Source: Prochlorococcus marinus str. MIT 9401
GTDB taxonomy: Bacteria > Cyanobacteriota > Cyanobacteriia > PCC-6307 > Cyanobiaceae
Assembly: GCF_000760095.1 (NCBI RefSeq)
Contig: NZ_JNAR01000013.1
Location: 42,189-106,188 of the forward strand
Reading direction: 5' to 3'
DNA length: 64,000 bases
Position 1 is the first letter of the stretch, and each line of letters begins with the position of its first letter. The translations under genes and the position numbers were made by a program. A model generated the notes under the pieces. It made no database searches. It saw nothing but the letters and a program-made list of their open reading frames with translations, and was not told the DNA's origin. This document shows positions 58,618 through 64,000 of the stretch, piece after piece.

Positions 58618-59990
58618 GCTGGAAGTTTTTCTTTATCAGTACTTATATTTTTTATTAAAGATAAACTATCATAATTTAAAAGTTTTTCAGCAATTAATTT
58701 AACAAGTTCCTTATGAACTGTATTTCCTAAAGCTTTCGTATCAAGAGTATGAAAACCTAAAAGCTTTGTAGAATTTGGAAAACCAAAAGCTCTTACTATT
58801 TCTTTAGATGTTAAATGCCTTTTTATTGGACCATATATAGGCTTTTGAGAAGTAGTAAGAGATACAATTGTAGGAACATAATCAGGATTACTTACTCTTA
58901 TGCCACTAGGTCTTAGTTGTATGGTATGGTCCCAAATATTAGGAGAATTAGATGGCTTAAAACACCACTCCAATTTTCTATAGGTATAATCTAAAGTCCT
59001 AATCTGATCGACAATTTCCTTGTCAATAAAAGGTTTATATTCCAAAAACCATGTCCTATTATTATCTAAAAACTTGATCTTCCATAAAGGAAATTGAGCC
59101 ACCTTTTCCCTAGCGTAGGGTGGTAAATCTTTAAGTTTTTGATTTATTAATTCTTTTGAATCTCCATTATCAAGCATTTCTTGATAAGGAGTATTTATTG
59201 CATAGGGGTATTCTGAATAATATTCCTCAAGCCATAACGGAAAAGATGGAAGATCTTTATTTTTATTTGGTAAACAATCTATAAATTTATTCCATAAATT
59301 AATCGCATCAGTAGCCTGCTTACTGATTTTGCAATTATCTAAAACAATTTGTTGATCATTTAATTTCTCTAATTGTTTTTTAGTTAATATGATTTTTTTA
59401 AGGGACGGTTTTATTTCATTAGGAATTGGAAATGGGTTTTTTGGTAAGTAATTAAGAGAACCAACCGCAAAAAATCTTTCTCTTTTTTGAGGATAACCAA
59501 AGTGATGAGGAGAAAGATGAAAACTTGATTTATCAGTAGATGAAGAGATATCAGTTGTTGACCTTACACAATATCCTAATTTCTCAATAATTGTTTTTAT
59601 ATCATTCCAAGTTTTACCTTCATCATGCCTTGGGAAATTACTAACATTTTCAAAAATAAAATTTTTTGGCTTTAATTTTTTAAGAATATCTAATACATAA
59701 AAAATACAGTCTCCTCTATTCTTATCTTGTAAACCTAATTGTTTTCCACTTTTAGAAAATGGCTGACATGGAAATCCTGCAACTAGAAGATCATGGGGCG
59801 GTACTTTATCAATTGATTTAGCTATGTCACCGTACATTAATGCTTTTTTAAACTTATGATTTTTTATATACAAAGCTCTTAATTGTGGATCAATTTCACT
59901 TGCAAAAACACATTCACCACCCAACTCTTTTAAAGCATAATGAAACCCTCCTAAACCAGAAAATAAATCTACAAATTTAAAACTCTTCAT
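58614..59990 (-). CDS. DNA cytosine-5 methyltransferase (defence operon, gene 1)
   Basis: This 458-aa C5 methyltransferase protects host DNA by modification. Motif I is FVDLFSGLGGFHYAL at residue 6, motif IV AGFPCQPFSKSGKQ has the catalytic Cys75, motif VI is ENVSNF at 114, motif VIII is QKRERFFAVG at 168, and motifs IX/X are in LTSKEIVRAFGFP and DTKALGNTV. The variable target-recognition region lies between about 190 and 385 and is long. The site sequence cannot be read. It begins the four-gene operon and has a palindrome upstream. Confidence 0.93.
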   Translation of the reverse strand: MKSFKFVDLFSGLGGFHYALKELGGECVFASEIDPQLRALYIKNHKFKKALMYGDIAKSIDKVPPHDLLVAGFPCQPFSKSGKQLGLQDKNRGDCIFYVLDILKKLKPKNFIFENVSNFPRHDEGKTWNDIKTIIEKLGYCVRSTTDISSSTDKSSFHLSPHHFGYPQKRERFFAVGSLNYLPKNPFPIPNEIKPSLKKIILTKKQLEKLNDQQIVLDNCKISKQATDAINLWNKFIDCLPNKNKDLPSFPLWLEEYYSEYPYAINTPYQEMLDNGDSKELINQKLKDLPPYAREKVAQFPLWKIKFLDNNRTWFLEYKPFIDKEIVDQIRTLDYTYRKLEWCFKPSNSPNIWDHTIQLRPSGIRVSNPDYVPTIVSLTTSQKPIYGPIKRHLTSKEIVRAFGFPNSTKLLGFHTLDTKALGNTVHKELVKLIAEKLLNYDSLSLIKNISTDKEKLPA

Positions 59991-60308
59991 TATGAAAAAT
60001 AATTAGTTTTAATTTAATTCTTAAAAAATTTAATTCAATATATACACAACTTTTTTTCAAAGACTTTTATACATTACGTGCATTATGTGTTTAAACACAT
60101 ACCCACGTACTAGACATAAGTAGTTTAGTTGTAGTTGAGAATGGTTTATTTTCAGTACTTACAATGATGATGTACACACATCCAGTAAGTAGTAGCCAGT
60201 CAATTTCTTGTCTTTCACCTCTTCTACCCATGTATTATGAAGGGGTTACGTAATCGCTTGCAATCATTGGGATCTGAAGTACCATAAATATTCCTATATT
60301 TTTAGTTA
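59991..60308. promoter_or_regulatory. Divergent intergenic region with a 16-bp palindrome
   Basis: These 318 bp hold the promoter of the methyltransferase operon (minus strand) and the start region of the LprI-like gene (plus strand). A perfect palindrome ATGTGTTTAAACACAT sits at 60085-60100, flanked by partly symmetrical ACGTG/CACGT (60076-60080 and 60104-60108). It looks like a dimeric repressor operator. An AT-rich TATATT-like -10 box for the minus strand is at about 60040. No gene is present. Confidence 0.55.
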
Positions 60309-60695
60309 ATGTCGATAAAATTCTTCTTAATACCCTTTTTATTAGTCTTCTCACAAATACCTATAAGGGCTCATGATCACACATTTGAAAGCTGGAATGC
60401 TAAACAATGGGAAGATTATCCTTTTGAATGTGTAGAAACAGGAGCAACACCAGAATATACAAGGTGCTACGCAGAGAAAGCAAATAAAAGAGACTGGGAT
60501 TTAAGGCAAGAATTGAATGATGATAAACTTTGGAAAGACTGGATGAGCGCAAGACGCAGGATATGTCATCACTACAAGTCAAAACATTTTGGGCAGGGAA
60601 CAGTTAAACCCCTAATGGTAATTTCATGTGAAATGAGACTAAATACAGAAGCCACCAGATACTGTATTAATGGTGAAGATAAGCAATGCGGATAA
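60309..60695 (+). CDS. Secreted LprI-like Cys-rich protein (128 aa)
   Basis: An N-terminal signal peptide (MSIKFFLIPFLLVFSQIPIRAHD) is followed by a helical domain with FECVETGATPEYTRCYAEKANKRDWDL, KLWKDWMSARRRICHHYKSKH and ISCEMRLNTEATRYC. The spacing of Cys, Trp and Arg resembles the DUF1311/LprI lysozyme-inhibitor-type domain (C...C...W...R..C...C...R). This is a tentative match from the pattern. It is probably exported. It is divergent from the methyltransferase operon. Confidence 0.6.
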   Translation: MSIKFFLIPFLLVFSQIPIRAHDHTFESWNAKQWEDYPFECVETGATPEYTRCYAEKANKRDWDLRQELNDDKLWKDWMSARRRICHHYKSKHFGQGTVKPLMVISCEMRLNTEATRYCINGEDKQCG

Positions 60696-60732
60696 AAACA
60701 ATCTTATAATTTTAAATATCTTGTCTTAAGTA

Positions 60733-60924
60733 ATGTCACTATCGTCATACCGGATGCACAGAATTTATCTTGCAGCGACCATGAATTATGGTCTCGGTTC
60801 TGATGATCCAGAGGAGTTGGCCTACTACAACAAAATCAGAAAAGAGATGGATGATATGAAAAAAGAACCAGTTAAAAAAGGGATACCCCTAAATTGGGAT
60901 ACCCCCGAAGGAATGGATAAATGA
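60733..60924 (+). CDS. Small hypothetical protein (63 aa)
   Basis: The protein reads MSLSSYRMHRIYLAATM then NYGLGSDDPEELAYYNKIRKEMDD, ending KKGIPLNWDTPEGMDK. It is soluble and charged with no known domain. The stop (TGA) overlaps the ATG of the next small gene (ATGA), which supports translation. A GGGATACCCC pair occurs in its coding DNA (60880 and 60896), which could form structure. Function unknown. Confidence 0.55.
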   Translation: MSLSSYRMHRIYLAATMNYGLGSDDPEELAYYNKIRKEMDDMKKEPVKKGIPLNWDTPEGMDK

Positions 60925-61016
60925 ACCTAAATACTTTTTTATTAATTGATGGGAGTCTGATGCTTATTGGTCTGCCTTTGCTGATGATTCTTAAAGGTAA
61001 AAAAAAGACTCCCTAA
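60921..61016 (+). CDS. Short hydrophobic peptide (31 aa)
   Basis: From ATG at 60921 to TAA at 61014-61016 it gives MNLNTFLLIDGSLMLIGLPLLMILK followed by a Lys-rich end (GKKKTP), so it is a one-helix membrane peptide. It overlaps the previous stop by ATGA and is therefore likely translated in coupling with it. Its stop lies 5 bp from the stop of the convergent SIMPL gene. No family is recognised. Confidence 0.5.
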   Translation: MNLNTFLLIDGSLMLIGLPLLMILKGKKKTP

Positions 61017-61020
61017 GTCA

Positions 61021-61803
61021 TCACTTAACCGCGAAAGTCACTCCCATAACCGCAGTGATGTCTTTCTTGATGGTGGTAGTGTCATAAGAACCCCAACTAC
61101 TTACCTTGGTGGAATTTGGAACAGTTATTTGAAAAACACCGGTGTTAACTCTCTTTAAACCACCTACTTCAGAGCCTGCCTCTAGAGCGATAGCTTCAGC
61201 TCTGATTCGAGCATCCTTTGCTGCCTTAGCAAGCATGTCAACGCGCTTATCAGCCAGCTTTGAATAGGTGAATTCAGGACGGCTTGGTTTCACCCTTACT
61301 CCTTTCCCAAGCAATTCTGTTATCTGACTATGAGTCTTCTGGATCTTATAAACATCCCTACTTTCAATCTCAATATTCTGATAAGTAATCCATTCAGTTC
61401 TAATAATTTCATTAGTCTTGGGATTCCTGGTTTTATATTCACTGATACTCGCAGGGCCAAGATAAACATCCTGCTTTATGCTGTCCTCAATTCCATTGGC
61501 TTTAAGGAATTCCATTGTCTTATTAATAGACTCCTTGTGCTTGATAAATGAGTCAATCTGAGTTTTACCTGAGGTCTTTACCTGGACTGACCATTTTGCA
61601 ATATCACTCTCAAAACTTTCAGTACTTGCACCTGTAACAGTGATAGTATTCTCAACCGTTTTGAACCCTCTCACAAGCACCGTGGAGGCGCCCATAAACC
61701 CTCCGAGAGATAGGACAGCCATTGCGAAAACAAGTGGCGGGGTGCGGCGTATAATGCCCAGAGAATCGCCTGGCAGCGACCTGAGTCTCTTAATAATTTT
61801 CAT
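61021..61803 (-). CDS. SIMPL (DUF541) domain protein
   Basis: The 260-aa protein has a cytoplasmic basic N-terminus, a transmembrane segment (LVFAMAVLSLGGFMGASTVLV, split around residues 24-44) and a periplasmic SIMPL domain: ITVTGASTESFESDIAKWSVQVKTSGKT, KADKRVDMLAKAAKDARIRAEAIA-type helix and IKKDITAVMGVTFAVK. Such proteins are of uncertain function (oxidative stress and signalling have been proposed). The coding DNA is richer in GC than nearby genes, which suggests recent transfer. Confidence 0.85.
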   Translation of the reverse strand: MKIIKRLRSLPGDSLGIIRRTPPLVFAMAVLSLGGFMGASTVLVRGFKTVENTITVTGASTESFESDIAKWSVQVKTSGKTQIDSFIKHKESINKTMEFLKANGIEDSIKQDVYLGPASISEYKTRNPKTNEIIRTEWITYQNIEIESRDVYKIQKTHSQITELLGKGVRVKPSRPEFTYSKLADKRVDMLAKAAKDARIRAEAIALEAGSEVGGLKRVNTGVFQITVPNSTKVSSWGSYDTTTIKKDITAVMGVTFAVK

Positions 61804-62056
61804 TGTCTATCAGTATGTGTGTAGGAGCTTTTTAACAGCTGAACCGAAAGAAAAATATTAAAAATCCCTGACTTTTATTCCTTCAGTTCTATCTGGCCAT
61901 TAAAGGAAACATCTTATGTTGATGTGCCAATTTTGGAGTCGGTTACTAATTTTGCCAAATGAAATAATTATCCGCAAGAAGTATATTTGTATTATGAGAA
62001 AAGTTATTTAGAACTAATCATAAAATTAAAAATAAAAAATCTCTACAAGAAAGACT

Positions 62057-62236
62057 ATGGAATTATTTACAAGAGAAACTATCGGTAACTACACGAGTGA
62101 TCCGTACGCAAGAAATGATCATAAATACTCCAAAGAAATGCAACAAATAAGAAAAGAATTACGCAAACTTGATCAAGAAACTAAAAAAGATGGTGGCGTT
62201 GTTGATTGGAATAAAATGTTAAATGACATGATGTAG
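62057..62236 (+). CDS. Small charged hypothetical protein (59 aa)
   Basis: From ATG at 62057 to TAG at 62234-62236 the sequence is MELFTRETIGNYTSDPYARNDH then KYSKEMQQIRKELRKLDQET and KKDGGVVDWNKMLNDMM. It is highly hydrophilic, with a predicted helix in the middle. No known domain. The pattern of codons is normal for the genome. Its end is followed by about 80 bp before the convergent Cas4-like gene. Confidence 0.55.
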   Translation: MELFTRETIGNYTSDPYARNDHKYSKEMQQIRKELRKLDQETKKDGGVVDWNKMLNDMM

Positions 62237-62317
62237 TTTTTAAACTTTTAGATTTATTTAAAGCCAATATAAAATGTCATTTTCAAGAGTTTTTCTAACT
62301 TTTACTTCTTTATTTTT

Positions 62318-63172
62318 CTAAAAGAGATTTCCCTGAATTTCTTCACTATCATCTTTCACAGGATTACAGACCAACTTGGCATATTGCTCGGAATAAGCGC
62401 AGTTTTTACAGGATAAATTTGGTTCAGGAATCTGGTCATTATTCATCAGAGAAACCATTGCATCTATTTCTTTTTCAATCCAATCAATATTCCAATCATA
62501 TGGAACTAAATATTCGTCGAAATTCATTCTTTTATTAAATTCCTCGTCATCTCTTTTCGCATTACAAACTAAAAAATAGGATGTTTTATGAACATCAAAT
62601 CCCATCCCCTTCAGAAGATAGGCGTAGAAATCCATTTGGATTTTATAACCCTCATGATATGGGTCATCAAGATAATCCTGTTTATCTACTCTTCCAAGTT
62701 TTGCCTGTGACTTGTAATCAACAACTATTAATTCCTTTGTAATCTTGTGCTGCCAAATATCATCAACTCCTCCAGTCAAAATGATGTTTGTATCCTTATG
62801 ACGAAGTATCAATCCTTTATGCAGAGAATCACGCCAATCATCCATATCGGGATGATCAAAAGGAACTAGATGACTCAAATCATTATCGATGAATAATCTA
62901 TGAGGAATTTGCCTTTCTCGGCAATAATCAAATTCTTTTTTTAAGAGCAAATCAGTTGTCTCGTTTAAAGTCCATCCAGGTGTTCCTGGCGGGTCAAGTC
63001 CTTTTACCCTATCCAAGTAAAAACATCTCTTGCAGGTTAAAAAATTGGAAAACCTTCCTCTACTTATTTTGAAATCCTCTATCTGATTAGGAGAATAAGA
63101 CGAAGATGCTCTTGTCCTTAATCCAGTTGCTTTTACGGGTTCTTTTTTACTATTTCTTTTAAGATCTATCAT
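62318..63172 (-). CDS. RecB/Cas4-like PD-(D/E)XK nuclease with Fe-S-type cysteines
   Basis: This 284-aa protein has the RecB/Cas4 nuclease signatures: GGVDDIWQ (Asp137/138), IVVDYKSQAK (Asp152, Lys154) and the QMDFYAYLL helix (Q179, Y183). Cysteines at the ends, TCKRCFYL (C47, C50) and SCKNCAYSEQYAKLVC (C255, C258, C269), suit a 4Fe-4S cluster as in Cas4/AddB-type nucleases. It is probably an exonuclease of DNA ends; no CRISPR array or other cas gene is in the window. It has a neighbour of unknown function 10 bp upstream. Confidence 0.83.
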   Translation of the reverse strand: MIDLKRNSKKEPVKATGLRTRASSSYSPNQIEDFKISRGRFSNFLTCKRCFYLDRVKGLDPPGTPGWTLNETTDLLLKKEFDYCRERQIPHRLFIDNDLSHLVPFDHPDMDDWRDSLHKGLILRHKDTNIILTGGVDDIWQHKITKELIVVDYKSQAKLGRVDKQDYLDDPYHEGYKIQMDFYAYLLKGMGFDVHKTSYFLVCNAKRDDEEFNKRMNFDEYLVPYDWNIDWIEKEIDAMVSLMNNDQIPEPNLSCKNCAYSEQYAKLVCNPVKDDSEEIQGNLF

Positions 63173-63182
63173 GACTTTTAAT

Positions 63183-63650
63183 TCAAATTAATATCTCTAG
63201 TTTTCCTTTTATAAAATAATCTACCTCTGCGAAACCAGAGCCTTTGGTAGTAATTCTTTTCAACATCCAATTTGCTGCTTCTTTATATAAAGCTGGTTGA
63301 GGTTTTTCAGATATTACGGAACAACAGTACTCAGGTATTTTTTTTCCAGTGACTCCATTCTTTATTCCGCCAGATAGAAAAGAGTGAATAAACTTCCATA
63401 TGAGACTCTTTCCATTGTTTTTCTGTAAAAGATGCGACATAAAAATATGCTTTTTTTGGGGAGACCTTTTCATAAAAAAAGTTGCCACTGGAATTGTATC
63501 TTTAGGGTTCCAACTCTCTAACTTATATCGGTCAGATGAATACATCTCATCTGAATTGTGAGCCAGGCTACCTTTGGGATTCATCGCTCCAGCAAAAGCT
63601 ACTGCCTCATCATGAAAGTAATCTTTTATCTGATGAGCTTCTTCTTCCAT
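63183..63650 (-). CDS. Unknown protein upstream of the Cas4-like nuclease (155 aa)
   Basis: The protein starts at ATG 63650 (MEEEAHQIKDYFHDEAVAF); a TTG one codon upstream (63653) is possible but less likely. It contains AMNPKGSLAHNSDEMYSSDRYKLESW, FFMKRSPQKKHIFMSHLL and PEYCCSVISEKPQPALYKEAANWMLKR. No known domain is recognised. It lies 10 bp from the Cas4-like gene, so they may be one transcript. It starts right after a repeat-type terminator at 63661. Confidence 0.55.
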   Translation of the reverse strand: MEEEAHQIKDYFHDEAVAFAGAMNPKGSLAHNSDEMYSSDRYKLESWNPKDTIPVATFFMKRSPQKKHIFMSHLLQKNNGKSLIWKFIHSFLSGGIKNGVTGKKIPEYCCSVISEKPQPALYKEAANWMLKRITTKGSGFAEVDYFIKGKLEILI

Positions 63651-63660
63651 CAAAAAATTA

Positions 63661-63697
63661 AAAAAAGAGGGTTTTATCCCTCTATGTTAGATCGACT
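63661..63697 (-). terminator. Repeat-type intrinsic terminator, copy A
   Basis: On the minus strand this is AGAGGG-(6 nt)-CCCTCT followed by TTTTTT, with a TAGATCGACT tail on the other side. Copy B at 63963 is almost the same. It terminates the transcript of the gene at 63708-63962 just before the start of the next gene. Confidence 0.8.
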
Positions 63698-63707
63698 GTC
63701 AATCAAA

Positions 63708-63962
63708 TTACTTTGTTTTAAGTTCAGGTTCGTACACAGCACCATTGCAAACTGCTACTGCAATACTTTCTTTTGATGCTTTATCCCAATTTTTTAGTTC
63801 CATCTCATATTTATCAATCCATTTAAAAGTTTTTTTAAAACATTGATTCCAGTAAAATGCCTTTTTTGAGATAGGTATCAAGGAGATAAAAATGAGAACT
63901 ATCGCAGTTGTAGATGTTATTACACAGTATTTGATGACCTTTGGTCCTTTATTAGGTGACAT
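63708..63962 (-). CDS. Small protein with one N-terminal membrane segment (84 aa)
   Basis: The start MSPNKGPKVIKYCVITSTTAIVLIFISLIPI has one transmembrane helix (about residues 12-32), followed by a cytoplasmic or periplasmic part rich in Trp and Lys (YWNQCFKKTFKWIDKYEMELKNW) and ending AVAVCNGAVYEPELKTK. It is similar in layout to short cyanobacterial hypothetical proteins. Both neighbours are repeat-type terminators: copy B directly upstream and copy A 11 bp after its stop. Function unknown. Confidence 0.6.
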   Translation of the reverse strand: MSPNKGPKVIKYCVITSTTAIVLIFISLIPISKKAFYWNQCFKKTFKWIDKYEMELKNWDKASKESIAVAVCNGAVYEPELKTK

Positions 63963-64000
63963 AAAAAAGAGGGTATTATCCCTCTCAGTTTAGATCGACT
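63963..64000 (-). terminator. Repeat-type intrinsic terminator, copy B
   Basis: On the minus strand AGAGGG-(6 nt)-CCCTCT is followed by TTTTTT, directly against the start codon of the gene at 63708-63962. With copy A it shares about 35 of 38 positions, including the outer TAGATCGACT. It lies at the end of the window, so the gene it terminates is not seen. Confidence 0.75.

Larger units (their letters stand above)
52393..64000. mobile_element. tRNA-Thr-linked genomic island (left part; right end outside window)
   Basis: Immediately after tRNA-Thr the gene content changes from core housekeeping to a tyrosine recombinase, a restriction/defence operon, a Cas4-like nuclease and many small unknown genes. 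Several parts are clearly higher in GC than the host (the recombinase and the SIMPL gene), which indicates a patchwork origin. This arrangement is typical of integrative elements at tRNA genes; the family of tycheposons described in Prochlorococcus is a candidate (inference). I found no second copy of the tRNA 3' end in the window. Confidence 0.72.

Noticed and set aside
60400..60582. Minus-strand frame opposite the LprI-like gene (60 aa)
   Set aside because: The plus strand has a signal peptide and patterned cysteines; the minus frame is a shadow.
60880..60906. Repeated GGGATACCCC inside the 63-aa gene
   Set aside because: Two short copies only; not enough for a repeat element or a terminator, and it lies in coding DNA.
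52393..64000. CRISPR array, because a Cas4-like nuclease is present
   Set aside because: No regular direct repeats with spacers and no other cas genes are seen; the only repeats are the two terminators near 63661 and 63963.

Overview
The window is AT-rich cyanobacterial DNA that reads as a high-light-adapted Prochlorococcus chromosome. The evidence is very compact gene packing, chlorophyll synthase (chlG), a chloroplast-like ndhB, PipX/PipY, an hpf/lrtA-type ribosome factor, malate:quinone oxidoreductase, and many cyanobacterium-specific short proteins. The strain cannot be named from sequence reading alone.

Positions 1 to about 52200 are core genome. In order they hold: a partial riboflavin synthase; a ferredoxin-like aldo/keto reductase; a solute-binding lipoprotein, CobT-like protein and DUF2232 membrane protein; topA; ndhB; an orphan LolD-type ATPase; birA; menG/ubiE; hisF; chlG; a bifunctional penicillin-binding protein; rsmB; and a light-related cluster of photolyase, DUF2256, DUF2805 and DCC proteins. 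These are followed by trmH, a peptide-type ABC permease, lepA, mqo, nfu, a DUF4278 gene with a structured leader, arsM-like, a class V aminotransferase, murE, yidD, rpsD, a sulfur amino acid cluster (two Cys/Met PLP enzymes and cysK), queA, pdhC, an acyl-CoA synthetase, lipB, hpf, a DeoC-like protein, recO, a GT4 glycosyltransferase, proC, sepF, pipY, pipX, an ECF-type permease, der, cobI, miaE and aroQ.

At 52229-52392 lie tRNA-Tyr(GTA) and tRNA-Thr(GGT). Immediately after tRNA-Thr is a tyrosine recombinase with visibly higher GC, interrupted by an in-frame TGA and lacking the usual C-terminal tail. From there to the right edge the DNA looks like a tRNA-linked genomic island (tycheposon-like is an inference). 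Its main cargo is a four-gene minus-strand operon: a DNA cytosine-5 methyltransferase, a MutL/MORC-type GHKL ATPase, a Z1-domain superfamily II helicase-like protein and a DUF4420 PD-(D/E)XK nuclease. This matches the MORC-Z1 restriction-modification/defence type known from comparative genomics. A 16-bp perfect palindrome lies upstream of the methyltransferase.

The rest of the island (60300-64000) is a patchwork of small, mostly unknown genes: an LprI-like secreted protein, two translationally coupled small proteins, a SIMPL protein with higher GC, a Cas4/RecB-like nuclease with iron-sulfur-type cysteines, and two short genes. Two near-identical terminator-containing repeats surround the last gene, which suggests a cassette-like arrangement continuing beyond the window. 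The far end of the island is not in view.
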